Source: Shinella sp. CPCC 101442 (GTDB lineage: Bacteria; Pseudomonadota; Alphaproteobacteria; Rhizobiales; Rhizobiaceae). From it: a stretch of DNA of 64,000 nucleotides. Below are positions 1 through 8,570 of this stretch, piece after piece. The first letter of the stretch is position 1; the number at the start of each line of letters is the position of its first letter. The stretch covers positions 1-64,000 of the forward strand of contig NZ_JALIQS010000010.1 of the NCBI RefSeq assembly GCF_024704725.1. The letters are read 5' to 3'. Below the pieces are notes generated by a model. That model had not been told where the DNA came from, made no database searches, and saw only the letters and a list, made by a program, of their open reading frames with translations. A program made the translations under genes and the position numbers.

Positions 1-1
1 C

Positions 2-130
2 GGCCTGATCTCCACGGCGGAAGCGCCATTCGGCGGTGTGAAACTCTCCGGCCTCGGCCGCGAAGGCTCGCGCTACGGCATCGAGGAGTTCACCGAGATC
101 AAATATGTCTGCCTTGGTGGTATTGCCTGA
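2..130 (+). CDS. Aldehyde dehydrogenase, C-terminal fragment (gene enters from left edge)
   Basis: Only the last 42 residues lie in the window, and the frame is open to the left edge. The stretch [15 protein letters not shown] followed by a [16 protein letters not shown] ending is the conserved tail of the aldehyde dehydrogenase superfamily. It most resembles the succinate-semialdehyde dehydrogenase (GabD) group, which oxidises a semialdehyde to an acid with NAD(P). The catalytic Cys and Glu lie outside the window, so the subgroup is tentative. It runs in the same direction as the GMC oxidoreductase 39 bp downstream and probably shares its transcript. An alcohol oxidase or dehydrogenase followed by an aldehyde dehydrogenase would make a two-step oxidation. 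Confidence 0.85.
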   Translation, partial: GLISTAEAPFGGVKLSGLGREGSRYGIEEFTEIKYVCLGGIA

Positions 131-169
131 GCAGCAAGCACGTCATGAAAACGCGTATGGGAGGATGTT

Positions 170-1774
170 TTGACGGACTATGTGATTGTGGGCGGAGGAT
201 CGGCCGGCAGCGCGCTGGCCGGGCGGTTGGCTATGTCGAATTCGGGAAAGGTGACAGTGCTCGAAGGGGGGCCGCGCGACCGTCACCCGCTGATCCATAT
301 CCCGGCAGGTTTCGTGAAGCTGCTCGATTCGAAGCTGCTCTACCACTACAAGACCGAAAAGCAGGCCGGCCTTGAGGGACGCGCACCAATCATGCCGCAA
401 GGGGCTGTTCTGGGCGGGGGCGGCTCGGTCAATGCGACGATCTATATTCGCGGACAGCGTGGTGATTATGACACCTGGTCGTCGCTTGGGGCAGAAGGCT
501 GGTCTTATTCGGAAGTGCTTCCCTATTTCCGGCGCGCCGAGGACAATGACCGTTTTTCCGATGCCTATCATGGCACGAGTGGTCCACTTGGGGTTTCCGA
601 TCTCCGGCAGATCAACGAATTGACGCGAGCCTTCGTACGCAGTGCCCAGGAGGCGGGTATCCCCTTCACACCCGACTTCAACGGCCGCCGCCAGCGTGGC
701 GTCGGTTATAATCAAACCACAACGCGCAATGCACGACGCTGCAGCGCCGCGGTCGCCTACTTGCGACCTGCGCTCGCAAGCGGAAATCTCGACATCCAGA
801 CCGGTTGTTTCGTCACCCGTATTCTATTCGAAGGCGACCGCGCGGTCGGGGTCGAGTACCAGCAGGACGGTGTGCTTCGAACGATCCGCGCGCAGAAGGA
901 GGTTATCCTCTCTGCGGGGGCGGTGCAGACACCGAAATTGCTGATGCTTTCAGGCGTGGGGCCGGAGGGGGAGCTAAAGCGCCATAACATCTCCGTCCAT
1001 CACCGGCTTGAGGGGGTCGGCCAAAATCTTCAGGACCATCTCGAATTTCCAGCGATCCGCTACTGCACCGGGCGCTATGGCTATTTTGGCGAGGATACGT
1101 TCCTCCGCTCGGTCCGTAACGGTGTTCAATACCTTCTGTTCAAGTCGGGACCGGTCATGTCGAATGTCACGGAGGCCTGCGCCTTCGTCAATGTCGATGA
1201 CATGGAGGAGGAGCCGAACGTGCAGCTGCACTTCGTGCCGATCGTGTTCCAGGATAGTGACCAGGAGCAGATAAAGCGGGCAGGGGCGACGATTAATCCT
1301 TGTGTGCTGCGGCCATCGAGCCGAGGCGAAATTCGCTTGCGTTCGACAAATCCGGCCGATCATCCGGTGATCGATCCACGCTATCTAAGTCATCCGGAAG
1401 ACATGCGCCTCTCCGTCAAGGGCCTTCGGCTTGCACGCGAAATCCTTGCGCAATCCGCCTTCGCGCCTTTTGTCGAGAAGACGGAAGCCTTTCCCGGTTC
1501 GGATGTTGAAGACGAAGCGACCTTGCAGTCCTATATCCGCTCCAAGGGCAAGACAGTGTATCATCCAGTGGGAACATGCCGCATGGGAACGGATGAGATG
1601 GCGGTCGTAGACCCACAATTGCGTGTGAGGGGCTTGAGAAATCTCAGAATTGTGGACAATTCAATCATGCCCACATTGATTTCGGGCAATACCAACGCAC
1701 CGGCGATTATGATCGGTGAAAAAGCGTCGGACTTGATCCGCGGCATTGACCCGCTGCCGCCGAGCAATGCCTGA
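170..1774 (+). CDS. GMC-family FAD oxidoreductase (choline-dehydrogenase-like)
   Basis: A 534-residue flavoprotein that should oxidise a primary or secondary alcohol. The ADP-binding loop G8-G9-G10-S-A-G13 and E32 lie at the N-terminus. GMC signature 1 (GAVLGGGGSVNATIYIRG) is near residue 80 and signature 2 (GAVQTPKLLMLSGVGP) is near residue 250. The catalytic pair appears as H465 (in HPVGTCRMG) and N509 (in SGNTNAP), spaced as in choline oxidase. The start is a TTG at 170, chosen because GGGAGG lies just upstream and because it puts the dinucleotide-binding strand at the very N-terminus. Length is normal for the family. The substrate cannot be read from sequence; the neighbours suggest a polyol or cyclitol rather than choline, since no glycine-betaine genes are adjacent. 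Confidence 0.9.
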   Translation: MTDYVIVGGGSAGSALAGRLAMSNSGKVTVLEGGPRDRHPLIHIPAGFVKLLDSKLLYHYKTEKQAGLEGRAPIMPQGAVLGGGGSVNATIYIRGQRGDYDTWSSLGAEGWSYSEVLPYFRRAEDNDRFSDAYHGTSGPLGVSDLRQINELTRAFVRSAQEAGIPFTPDFNGRRQRGVGYNQTTTRNARRCSAAVAYLRPALASGNLDIQTGCFVTRILFEGDRAVGVEYQQDGVLRTIRAQKEVILSAGAVQTPKLLMLSGVGPEGELKRHNISVHHRLEGVGQNLQDHLEFPAIRYCTGRYGYFGEDTFLRSVRNGVQYLLFKSGPVMSNVTEACAFVNVDDMEEEPNVQLHFVPIVFQDSDQEQIKRAGATINPCVLRPSSRGEIRLRSTNPADHPVIDPRYLSHPEDMRLSVKGLRLAREILAQSAFAPFVEKTEAFPGSDVEDEATLQSYIRSKGKTVYHPVGTCRMGTDEMAVVDPQLRVRGLRNLRIVDNSIMPTLISGNTNAPAIMIGEKASDLIRGIDPLPPSNA

Positions 1775-1800
1775 TATGCTGACCCAAAGGGAGGTGCCTT

Positions 1801-2472
1801 ATGACGAGCTTGAGCAAACTGGACCGCGGCAACCTTTCCGAACAGGTTTATACGGCGATCCGCGAAACGCTAATGGACGGTCGATACGAACCGGGTGAAC
1901 GGCTGCGCATCAGCAGCCTCGCTGACGAGTTGGGCGTTTCCATCACGCCGGTACGCGAAGCGATCTTTCGCCTCGTCAGCGAGCATGCCCTGGAGATGAA
2001 GGCGGCCACGGCAATCCATGTGCGGAACCTAGCGCCAGGTGAACTGCGCGAGATCCAGTTCATTCGCTATCATCTAGAAAGCGAAGCGGCTGCGCTCGCC
2101 GCCGAACGCATCACCCCAAAGGAGCTTGCCAATCTGGAAAGGCTGCAGGAGGCTTTCCGCGTGGCCGCAGGACAGAACCCGCAGGAAGCTTCGCTGATCA
2201 ACAGGCAGTTTCATTTCTCCGTCGTTGCCGCCGCCGGTATGCCGCTCGTCTTCGCGACCGTGGAGAACATGTGGACGCTGATGGGGCCGCTGCTGAGGAC
2301 GTTCCATATCACAGTGCCCGTCAGGGATCTGACGAGCGGTGCGCACAAACACTACGACCTCCTGCGCGCGCTGGCCAAGCGGGATGCGGCGGGAGCGAGA
2401 GCTGCGATGCAGGAGGACATCACTTGGGGTAAGGTGCTTGTTGATTGGCTGGAGAAAAAACGGGCGGTTTGA
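1801..2472 (+). CDS. GntR-family transcriptional regulator, FCD (FadR) subfamily
   Basis: A 223-residue regulator. The N-terminal winged helix-turn-helix covers roughly residues 11-75, with the typical run GRYEPGERLRISSLADELGV and then SITPVREAIFRL. The C-terminal all-helical FCD ligand-binding domain covers about 85-215. The start ATG at 1801 follows AAAGGGAGG. It is 26 bp after the GMC gene and probably cotranscribed with it. FCD regulators usually bind short AT-rich palindromes and are released by a pathway metabolite, often an organic acid. The three similar AT-rich sites at 5238, 7209 and 11909 are the obvious candidates for its operators, which would make it the local regulator of the whole left-hand module. 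That link is inference. Confidence 0.93.
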   Translation: MTSLSKLDRGNLSEQVYTAIRETLMDGRYEPGERLRISSLADELGVSITPVREAIFRLVSEHALEMKAATAIHVRNLAPGELREIQFIRYHLESEAAALAAERITPKELANLERLQEAFRVAAGQNPQEASLINRQFHFSVVAAAGMPLVFATVENMWTLMGPLLRTFHITVPVRDLTSGAHKHYDLLRALAKRDAAGARAAMQEDITWGKVLVDWLEKKRAV

Positions 2473-2481
2473 CCACCCGTT
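2455..2481 (-). terminator. Rho-independent terminator between converging genes
   Basis: An AACGGG/CCCGTT stem with a mostly paired inner part. On the minus strand it is followed by six T residues, the layout of an intrinsic terminator for the iron-type alcohol dehydrogenase that ends at 2488. It overlaps the last codons of the GntR gene on the other strand. Confidence 0.7.
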
Positions 2482-2487
2482 GATGGT

Positions 2488-3666
2488 TCAAAAACTCGCA
2501 AGCACAATGGACCGGAGGTCGTCACGACCCGCTGGCCTGAGTGAACAGGCGACATCCTGCCCATAGTTGGTCATCGCGATTGCCACCAGAGTTTCGGTAT
2601 CGCTCCGCGGAAGGCCGAGCGCGCCGAGTCTCCCCGACAGGCCGATGGATGCAAAGAAGGCCTGCAGAACCTCCGGAAGCGTATTGGCTCGTTCGGTCTC
2701 AGCCAAGTTGACAAGGTCCGGACGGAAGATCGTAGCGACGCGCGCAAGCGGTGCATTGGCCTCCGGAAGTGTCCAGCGCACGGTGGAAACGAGGAAAGCT
2801 GCGCAGCTTTCGCCGTGTGGCGTATCCTTGAGTGCGCCGAGCGCCTGACCGAGCGCATGCGGTATTCCGACGCCAACATTGCCGAGTGTGACGCCGGCCA
2901 TGTAGCAGGCCTCGGCCATGCGTGTGCGTGCTTCGATGTTTGACGGATCGGCGCAGGCGATTGGCAGGTAGGTGGCAACAAGCTCCATGGCGCGGATCGA
3001 GAAAAGATCTGTCCAGGCGTTCGGCCGGGTGCCGATATAGCCCTCGAACGCATGCAGGAACGTATCGATGCCGGTCGATGCTGTGAGCCGCGGGGGCTTG
3101 CTGAGGTGCAGGCCGGGATCGATCAGCGCCACGTCAGGATAGCAATATGGGTGGATGATCGTCGCCTTCAACTTGAGCTCGGGATTGGAGAGCACAGCGA
3201 AGGGCGTAATTTCCGCACCGGTTCCGGCATTGGTCGGCACGGCGATGAGAGGCAGTCCGCGTTTCTCCAGCTGCCCTATCTCGGCGTTGGTGCGGGAGGT
3301 GAAATCCCAGACGGGGCCGCCGTTCGTCGTAGCGAGGGAAACGGCTTTTGCTGCATCGATAGTCGAGCCGCCACCGATCGCGATAATCGCGTCGGCCTGC
3401 CAGAGCCGTGCCTCGGCTGCAGCCGCATCACACGTCGCAGCGCGTGGATTGGGCACGATATCGTGCCATAGGCGGGTTTTCATGCCGGCGGCGGCAAGTT
3501 CCCCGACGATTCTGCCTTCAAGAGGTGTGCCTTTTAGAAAAGGGTCGATGAGAAGAAACAGTCTTCGGCCGAGCTTGGCGGCTTCCTGCGGCAGGGCCGC
3601 AATGGAGCCGGGGCCGAAGTGTACGCGCGTTGGCAGGGTGATCTGGTAGTTCGTCTGAGTGCTCAT
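2488..3666 (-). CDS. Iron-containing (group III) alcohol dehydrogenase
   Basis: A 392-residue cytoplasmic NAD(P)-dependent alcohol dehydrogenase of the Fe-ADH family. The coenzyme loop GGGSTIDAAKAVSL is near residue 100. The family block GTGAEITPFAVL is near 150, and the metal-ligand histidines fall in DTFLHAFEGY, GIPHALGQAL and DTPHGES in the C-terminal helical domain. Length matches the family (380-395). The start ATG at 3666 has GGGAAA upstream. It lies 48 bp downstream of the aldehyde dehydrogenase on the same strand, so the two probably form an aldehyde-dehydrogenase/alcohol-dehydrogenase operon. The substrate is unknown; members include 1,3-propanediol, lactaldehyde and maleylacetate reductases. 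Confidence 0.92.
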   Translation of the reverse strand: MSTQTNYQITLPTRVHFGPGSIAALPQEAAKLGRRLFLLIDPFLKGTPLEGRIVGELAAAGMKTRLWHDIVPNPRAATCDAAAAEARLWQADAIIAIGGGSTIDAAKAVSLATTNGGPVWDFTSRTNAEIGQLEKRGLPLIAVPTNAGTGAEITPFAVLSNPELKLKATIIHPYCYPDVALIDPGLHLSKPPRLTASTGIDTFLHAFEGYIGTRPNAWTDLFSIRAMELVATYLPIACADPSNIEARTRMAEACYMAGVTLGNVGVGIPHALGQALGALKDTPHGESCAAFLVSTVRWTLPEANAPLARVATIFRPDLVNLAETERANTLPEVLQAFFASIGLSGRLGALGLPRSDTETLVAIAMTNYGQDVACSLRPAGRDDLRSIVLASF

Positions 3667-3683
3667 GGTTTCCCGTCCGAAAG

Positions 3684-3707
3684 GGAAGGCGGCAAGAGCC
3701 GCCTTCC
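3684..3707 (-). other. Intercistronic stem-loop between aldehyde and alcohol dehydrogenase genes
   Basis: A perfect 10-bp stem GGAAGGCGGC/GCCGCCTTCC around a 4-nt loop. There is no clear T-run, so mRNA processing or stabilisation is more likely than full termination. Confidence 0.55.
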
Positions 3708-3714
3708 AGATGGC

Positions 3715-5211
3715 TTAGAGTTCGATCCAGGTCGTCTTCAATTCGGTGTACTTGTCGAGTGCGTGAAGCGACTTGTCGCGCCCGTTGCCGGACTGCTTGA
3801 AGCCGCCGAAGGGTACCGTGACATCGCCGTGGTCGTAGCAGTTGACCCAGACACTGCCGGCGCGCAGCTTTCGCGATATTTTGTGGGCGCGGGAGAGGTC
3901 GCGGGTCCACACCGCGGCTGCAAGCCCGTAGCTGGTGTCGTTGGCGACCCGCACGGCTTCCTCGTCGTCCTTCACCGTGATGGCCGACAGGACGGGGCCA
4001 AAGATCTCTTCCCTGGCGATCGTCATCGAGTTCTTGACGTCGGCGAAGATGGTCGGGTTGACGTAGTAGCCGCCGAGACCGGTTTCCGGCCGGTTGCCGC
4101 CCAGCACAAGGCGCGCTCCTTCCTCCTGGCCCTTGGCGATATAGCCTTCAACACGCGAGCGGTGTCCGTCCTCGACAAGAGCACCCAGTTTCGTCTCGGG
4201 ATCGAGCGGATCGCCCGGCCGAATCGACTTGGCGGTGTCGACAACGATCTCGAGGAACTGGTCATGAATACGTTCCGACAGGATCAGGCGCGACGGCGCA
4301 ACGCAAACTTCGCCCTGATTGAAGCAGATCGCGGTGGCAGCTCGTTCGGCCGCGACGCGCAGTTCCGGCACGTCGTCCAGAATAATGTTCGGTGACTTGC
4401 CGCCGCATTCCAGGAAGACGCGCTTCATGTTCGACTGGCCGGCATATTGCAGGAAGAGTTTGCCCACTTCGCCCGAGCCGGTAAAGGCGAGGCAATCGAT
4501 GTCCATATGCAGGCCCATCGCTTTGCCGGCCGTCGGGCCGAAGCCTGGCACGACATTGAAGACGCCATCGGGGATGCCCGCTTCCGCCGCCAGTTCCGCC
4601 ATGCGTATGGCTGTCAGCGGTGACTGTTCGGCAGGCTTCAGGATGACGGAGTTGCCCATGGCGAGCGCCGGCGCAAGCTTCCATGAGGCCATCAGCATCG
4701 GAAAGTTCCATGGCACGACGGCGCCGACGACGCCCACCGGTTCGCGGGTGATGGTTGCGAGCTGATTCGGGCCGGTCGGAGCGATCTCGTCATAAAGTTT
4801 GTCGGGGCACTCAGCATACCATTGCAGCGTGTCGAGCACGACGTTGACGTCGATGGTGCGGCTTTCTGTGATCGGTTTGCCCATGTCGAGCGTTTCCAGA
4901 ACCGCCAGCTCGTCCATATGCTTTTCGAACAACGCGGCGAACCGTTGGAGCACCTTCTTGCGCTCCTTTGGCGAACGATCACGCCAGACGCCGGCTTCGA
5001 AGGCTTTGCGGGCAGCCTTAACCGCAATGTCGACATCTACCGTATCGCAGGCTGCCACCTTGGCGATCACCTGGCCATCGCGCGGCGAGATGTTGTCGAA
5101 GGTTTCTCCAGAAGCCGCATCCACGAAGCGACCGTAAATAAACGCCTGGCCTTTGATGGCGAGGCGGCTGCGAATGCCGAGAATGTCGGATTTCGACAGT
5201 TGAAGGGTCAT
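3715..5211 (-). CDS. NAD(P)-dependent aldehyde dehydrogenase (PuuC/BetB-like)
   Basis: A 498-residue aldehyde dehydrogenase with all catalytic features: N169 in VVPWNF, E268 in FLECGGKSP, C303 in FNQGEVCVAP, and the FTGSGEVGK coenzyme motif near 244. It should oxidise an aldehyde irreversibly to its acid. The frame stays open about 210 codons upstream, but the true start is the ATG at 5211. It has GGGAGGAG just before it, and only the sequence after it matches the family. The gene diverges from the split transketolase, and the 108-bp gap holds a putative GntR operator at 5238-5258. It resembles gamma-glutamyl-aminobutyraldehyde and related dehydrogenases, but the real substrate is probably set by the local pathway. 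Confidence 0.95.
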   Translation of the reverse strand: MTLQLSKSDILGIRSRLAIKGQAFIYGRFVDAASGETFDNISPRDGQVIAKVAACDTVDVDIAVKAARKAFEAGVWRDRSPKERKKVLQRFAALFEKHMDELAVLETLDMGKPITESRTIDVNVVLDTLQWYAECPDKLYDEIAPTGPNQLATITREPVGVVGAVVPWNFPMLMASWKLAPALAMGNSVILKPAEQSPLTAIRMAELAAEAGIPDGVFNVVPGFGPTAGKAMGLHMDIDCLAFTGSGEVGKLFLQYAGQSNMKRVFLECGGKSPNIILDDVPELRVAAERAATAICFNQGEVCVAPSRLILSERIHDQFLEIVVDTAKSIRPGDPLDPETKLGALVEDGHRSRVEGYIAKGQEEGARLVLGGNRPETGLGGYYVNPTIFADVKNSMTIAREEIFGPVLSAITVKDDEEAVRVANDTSYGLAAAVWTRDLSRAHKISRKLRAGSVWVNCYDHGDVTVPFGGFKQSGNGRDKSLHALDKYTELKTTWIEL

Positions 5212-5237
5212 GCTCTCCTCCCTAAATTTGTGCGTGA

Positions 5238-5258
5238 CATATATGATATATGATGTTA
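5238..5258. promoter_or_regulatory. Putative GntR operator, site 1 (divergent promoter region)
   Basis: An AT-rich direct/inverted repeat (ATATATGATATATGAT core) in the gap between the aldehyde dehydrogenase and transketolase starts. The same core recurs in front of the binding-protein gene (7209-7227) and between the AroE-like and GldA-like genes (11909-11930), and I noticed no further copy elsewhere in the window. FCD-type GntR proteins bind such AT-rich palindromes. Confidence 0.6.
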
Positions 5259-5319
5259 AATCGCATCCGGCAAGTGAATGTTGCTGCCCATCCGGCGGCA
5301 ATGGCAGGGAGGATTTAGA

Positions 5320-6183
5320 GTGAATTCGGCACTGAGAAACGATTACCGCCCGGACGAGGCGACCATCGCGCGGCTTCGCGATCGGGCGCAGTTCGTGCGG
5401 CTGGAAACGATCCGTTTGATCGAGATCGCCAAAGTGGGTCACTACACGTCTGTCTTTTCGGCGGCGGAGATTTTCGCAGCGCTCTATTATGATGTGATGC
5501 GCCTTGGTGACGATCCGAAATGGGCCGATCGTGACCGCTTCCTTATGGGCAAGGGCCATGCCGCCGTCGGGCTCTTTCCCATCCTCGCTGATCTCGGCTA
5601 TCTCTCGGCCGACCTGCTGAACGGTTACACCCGCCTCGGCAATCCGCTCGGCGACCATCCCGACATGCGCAAGGTGGCCGGCGTCGATTTCTCTTCCGGC
5701 TCTATCGGCCATGCCTTGTCGAATGGTCTCGGCATGGCGCTTGCCGGGCGCATGCAGGACCGTTCGTTCACAACGTTCGTCATGCTCGGGGATGGCGAAA
5801 TGCAGGAGGGGCAGGTTTGGGAGGCGGCGCTCGGCGCGGCGCATCACAAGCTATCCCGCCTGGTCGCGATTGTCGATCGCAATGGTTACCAGCTGGATGG
5901 CGCGGTGGACGATGTCATGGGCATCGAGCCGCTTGACGAGAAATGGCGCGCCTTCGGTTGGGAGGTGCATGTCGTCGATGGCCACGACATAGGCGAACTG
6001 ACGGCGGCGCTGCGTCGGGCGAAGGCGGACGAGGCCCGCACTCGGCCCTGCTGCATCATCGCTCGCACAATCAAGGGCAAGGGTGTCGGCTACATGGAAA
6101 CCGAACCTGGCTGGCATCTCGGCTATCTCGATCCGAGCGATGCCGAAGCCGCCCGCGCCGAAATTCTCTCGAAGGTTATCTGA
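5320..6183 (+). CDS. Transketolase, N-terminal (thiamine diphosphate-binding) subunit
   Basis: A 287-residue protein equal to the first third of transketolase. It contains the ThDP signature G157-D-G159 ... N188, the H80 region (GKGHAAVGLFP) and the GSIGHALSNGLGMA helix. With the next gene it rebuilds a split transketolase, which moves C2 ketol units between sugar-like substrates. The start is a GTG at 5320, preceded at the right distance by AGGGAGGA; an ATG at 5278 lacks a ribosome site. The C-terminal subunit begins 1 nt after its stop. Split transketolases in catabolic clusters often act on unusual ketoses or alpha-keto compounds, so the substrate may not be a pentose phosphate. Confidence 0.93.
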   Translation: MNSALRNDYRPDEATIARLRDRAQFVRLETIRLIEIAKVGHYTSVFSAAEIFAALYYDVMRLGDDPKWADRDRFLMGKGHAAVGLFPILADLGYLSADLLNGYTRLGNPLGDHPDMRKVAGVDFSSGSIGHALSNGLGMALAGRMQDRSFTTFVMLGDGEMQEGQVWEAALGAAHHKLSRLVAIVDRNGYQLDGAVDDVMGIEPLDEKWRAFGWEVHVVDGHDIGELTAALRRAKADEARTRPCCIIARTIKGKGVGYMETEPGWHLGYLDPSDAEAARAEILSKVI

Positions 6184-6184
6184 C

Positions 6185-7174
6185 ATGAGCCATGCGCTTG
6201 CACGTCCCCAGTCGCCAAATTCCTGGCACTATCGCGAACTGAACCAGAAGAATCCCGGTCTCGACCACCTTTCGAACGGGCTTATTTCCTTGGCGGAGGC
6301 GGGGTACCCCGTCATGGCAGGTTCGGCCGATCTGCAGTATTCGAATGGGCTCAACCGCTTTGCGGCGCGTTATCCGGATCGCTATGTCGGCTTCGGTATT
6401 TCCGAGCAGAACATGGTGTCGGCGGCAGCGGGCATCGCGACAACGGGCATGATGCCCTATGTCGCCACTTTTGCCTCTTTTCTCGGGCTGCTCACCTGCG
6501 AGCAGATCCGAATGGATGTCGCCTACTGCGCCTTGCCGGTTCGACTCATCGGACATCACACTGGCATTTCCATGGGCTTTTACGGAACCTCGCACCATGC
6601 GACGGAAGACATCGGCACGATGCGGTCGATCGCCGATCTGACCGTGGTGTCCCCGACCGATGGTCCGCAGCTGGAAGCGGCGATCCGGGCCAGCGTCGAT
6701 CATGACCGTCCAATCTATTTTCGCACCGGGCGCGGGCGTGAACCCGACCTCTATGACCCCAAGGCCGATTTCGTCTTCGGCAAGGCGATTGAACATACGC
6801 GCGGCGAGGAGTTGACGATCATCGCTTGTGGCCTGCCGGTGCATCCCGCCGTTCAGGTTGCCAAGCGCCTCAATGCGGCCGGCCGCTCTGTCGGCGTCAT
6901 CGACATGGCGACGGTCAAGCCGATCGACCGCGATGCCATCCTCGAAGCGGCGTCCCGTTCGAAGCTGCTGATGAGCATTGAGGAGCACAACATCATTGGT
7001 GGTCTTGGTGCCGCCGTTGCCGAAGTGCTGGCGGACGAGGGGGTCGGCAAGCGGCTCATCCGTCACGGTATCCACGACGAATATGCGCTGATCGCGCCGC
7101 CGACCCATCTCTATGCCCATTACAAGCTCGATGAGAAGGGCATCGAGGAACTGGTGCTGAAGGCCATCGGCTGA
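6185..7174 (+). CDS. Transketolase, C-terminal subunit (Pyr and C domains)
   Basis: A 329-residue partner of the preceding subunit. The pyrimidine-binding domain carries the cofactor-activating glutamate E74 in GFGISEQNMVSAAAG, the equivalent of the E in VGIAEQNM-type motifs. A C-terminal domain starts around residue 200 (GEELTIIACGLPV). The chosen ATG at 6185 leaves a 1-nt gap (TGACATG) after the upstream stop, so translation of the two subunits is probably coupled. Both halves have normal length (287 + 329), so this is a true split gene, not a frameshifted one. It is followed by a 105-bp gap with another putative GntR site and then the sugar-type ABC transporter. Confidence 0.93.
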   Translation: MSHALARPQSPNSWHYRELNQKNPGLDHLSNGLISLAEAGYPVMAGSADLQYSNGLNRFAARYPDRYVGFGISEQNMVSAAAGIATTGMMPYVATFASFLGLLTCEQIRMDVAYCALPVRLIGHHTGISMGFYGTSHHATEDIGTMRSIADLTVVSPTDGPQLEAAIRASVDHDRPIYFRTGRGREPDLYDPKADFVFGKAIEHTRGEELTIIACGLPVHPAVQVAKRLNAAGRSVGVIDMATVKPIDRDAILEAASRSKLLMSIEEHNIIGGLGAAVAEVLADEGVGKRLIRHGIHDEYALIAPPTHLYAHYKLDEKGIEELVLKAIG

Positions 7175-7208
7175 CGGAGGATCGTGCCGGCAGAACTGCG
7201 CCGGAATG

Positions 7209-7227
7209 AAAGATATATCATGTATTT
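7209..7227. promoter_or_regulatory. Putative GntR operator, site 2 (upstream of ABC transporter)
   Basis: The sequence around GATATATCATGTAT shares the ATATATCATGTA core with site 3 and with the reverse of site 1. It lies about 55 bp upstream of the substrate-binding-protein start. This suggests the transporter has its own regulated promoter inside the plus-strand gene run. Confidence 0.55.
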
Positions 7228-7279
7228 AAGAGAGGCTTGCGAGGGAGTGTCGCCGGCCCATTCAGGAGGAGGAGTGCAT

Positions 7280-8518
7280 ATGAAGACCTATGGAAAATTC
7301 ATTTCTGCGGCGTTGTTGTTCACGGCTTTGTCTGGCCCGGTTCTCGCCGGAGACAAGCATGAACTTTATTCGCACATGCCGAATACTGCGCTGTCGGGTG
7401 TGATCGATCCGCAGATGGCGGATCGCGCCGATATCGCCAAGGCGCTGCCCAAGACACCAAAGGACCCGAAGAACATCGTGATCGGCTGGACCGAAATCAC
7501 GCTGGGCAATGCCTGGTTCGTCGAAGTCGTTGAGGCGGCCAAGCGCAAGGCGGCCGAGTATGGTGGATACACCATCGACGTCCAGGTGGCAGATGGCGAT
7601 CCTTCGAAGACCTCGGCGCATTTCGATTCCTTCATCACCAAGGGCGTCGACGTGATCGTGGTCGATCCGACCGATGTGGTCGGCGCGGCGACGGACGCCC
7701 AGCGTGCCGTCGATGCCGGTATCCCGGTGATCGCGCTCGGCACGGTGCCGGATGCGTCCGGGCCGTTCGTCACGACCGTTCTTGCCAATCCCTTCGGCAA
7801 TGGCTTCGAGGCCGGCATCTATGCCGCCAAGAATGTCGGCAAGGAGGTCTCGATCGTCTCCGGCGTCACGATTGGTACGCTGGGTAACTCCACCTCCGAA
7901 AGCCGCATCACCGGACTTCTGTCGGGTATTGTTTTCGAACGCTCGAACCAGTTCAATCTCGGCCTCAGCCGCGAGGATGCGATGCTGAAGGGCTTCAACC
8001 TGTTTCAGGAGTTGAAGACCGGCGGTTCGTTCAAATGGTCGGAGGGCCAATTTGAAGTCGTCGGCATCCAGCCGGGCGGCTGGACAGAAGAGGGCGGCCT
8101 CAAGGGTGCCGAAGACCTCCTTGCCGGTCATGGCCGCCGCATCAATCTGATCCTCGCCGAAAACGACTTCATGGGTATCGGCGCGCTGACCGCGATCGAG
8201 AACATCGGCAAGAAGGGCCAGATTCCGGTCGCTGCGGCTGCTGACGGCTTCCGCGTCGCACTTGATCTCGTCAAGAGTGGCGACCTTCTCGTGACGGGCG
8301 CCAACAGTGGGCGCGCCACGGGTGAGGGCGTGATGGTGCTGATCAACGAGATCTTCCGCAAGGGGTTCGACGCCAACGACCTGCCGCTCGGCTCCTATTT
8401 CCCGGCCGAGATCATCACCAAGGACAATGTCGAGGGTCTCATCGATCCCGACCAGGCGAATCCGTTCTTCAAGTATGAGGTTCCGCCCTTCCGCACGATC
8501 TCTCAGATCCGCGGTTGA
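7280..8518 (+). CDS. Periplasmic sugar-binding protein of a ribose-type (CUT2) ABC transporter
   Basis: A 412-residue exported protein with a classic signal peptide (positively charged start, hydrophobic residues 8-22, likely cleavage after VLA at 23). The mature part has the type 1 periplasmic-binding fold of ribose/xylose binding proteins, for example IVIGWTEITLGNAWFVEVVE and GVDVIVVDPTDVVGA. It is longer than RbsB (about 290 residues) because of an N-terminal extension and insertions, which points to a less usual ligand. The start ATG at 7280 follows AGGAGGAGTG. It is cotranscribed with the ATPase and permease that follow. The ligand is unknown; sugar, polyol or cyclitol is inferred from family and neighbours. 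Confidence 0.9.
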   Translation: MKTYGKFISAALLFTALSGPVLAGDKHELYSHMPNTALSGVIDPQMADRADIAKALPKTPKDPKNIVIGWTEITLGNAWFVEVVEAAKRKAAEYGGYTIDVQVADGDPSKTSAHFDSFITKGVDVIVVDPTDVVGAATDAQRAVDAGIPVIALGTVPDASGPFVTTVLANPFGNGFEAGIYAAKNVGKEVSIVSGVTIGTLGNSTSESRITGLLSGIVFERSNQFNLGLSREDAMLKGFNLFQELKTGGSFKWSEGQFEVVGIQPGGWTEEGGLKGAEDLLAGHGRRINLILAENDFMGIGALTAIENIGKKGQIPVAAAADGFRVALDLVKSGDLLVTGANSGRATGEGVMVLINEIFRKGFDANDLPLGSYFPAEIITKDNVEGLIDPDQANPFFKYEVPPFRTISQIRG

Positions 8519-8570
8519 ACTGTGCAGGGCATCGCCGGGAACCGGCGGTGCCCTTCGGGAGGAGAAGCAG

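Noticed and set aside
5212-5847. Upstream extension of the aldehyde dehydrogenase frame by about 210 codons
   Set aside because: The extra sequence is antisense to the transketolase gene and unlike the family. A strong ribosome site precedes the ATG at 5211.
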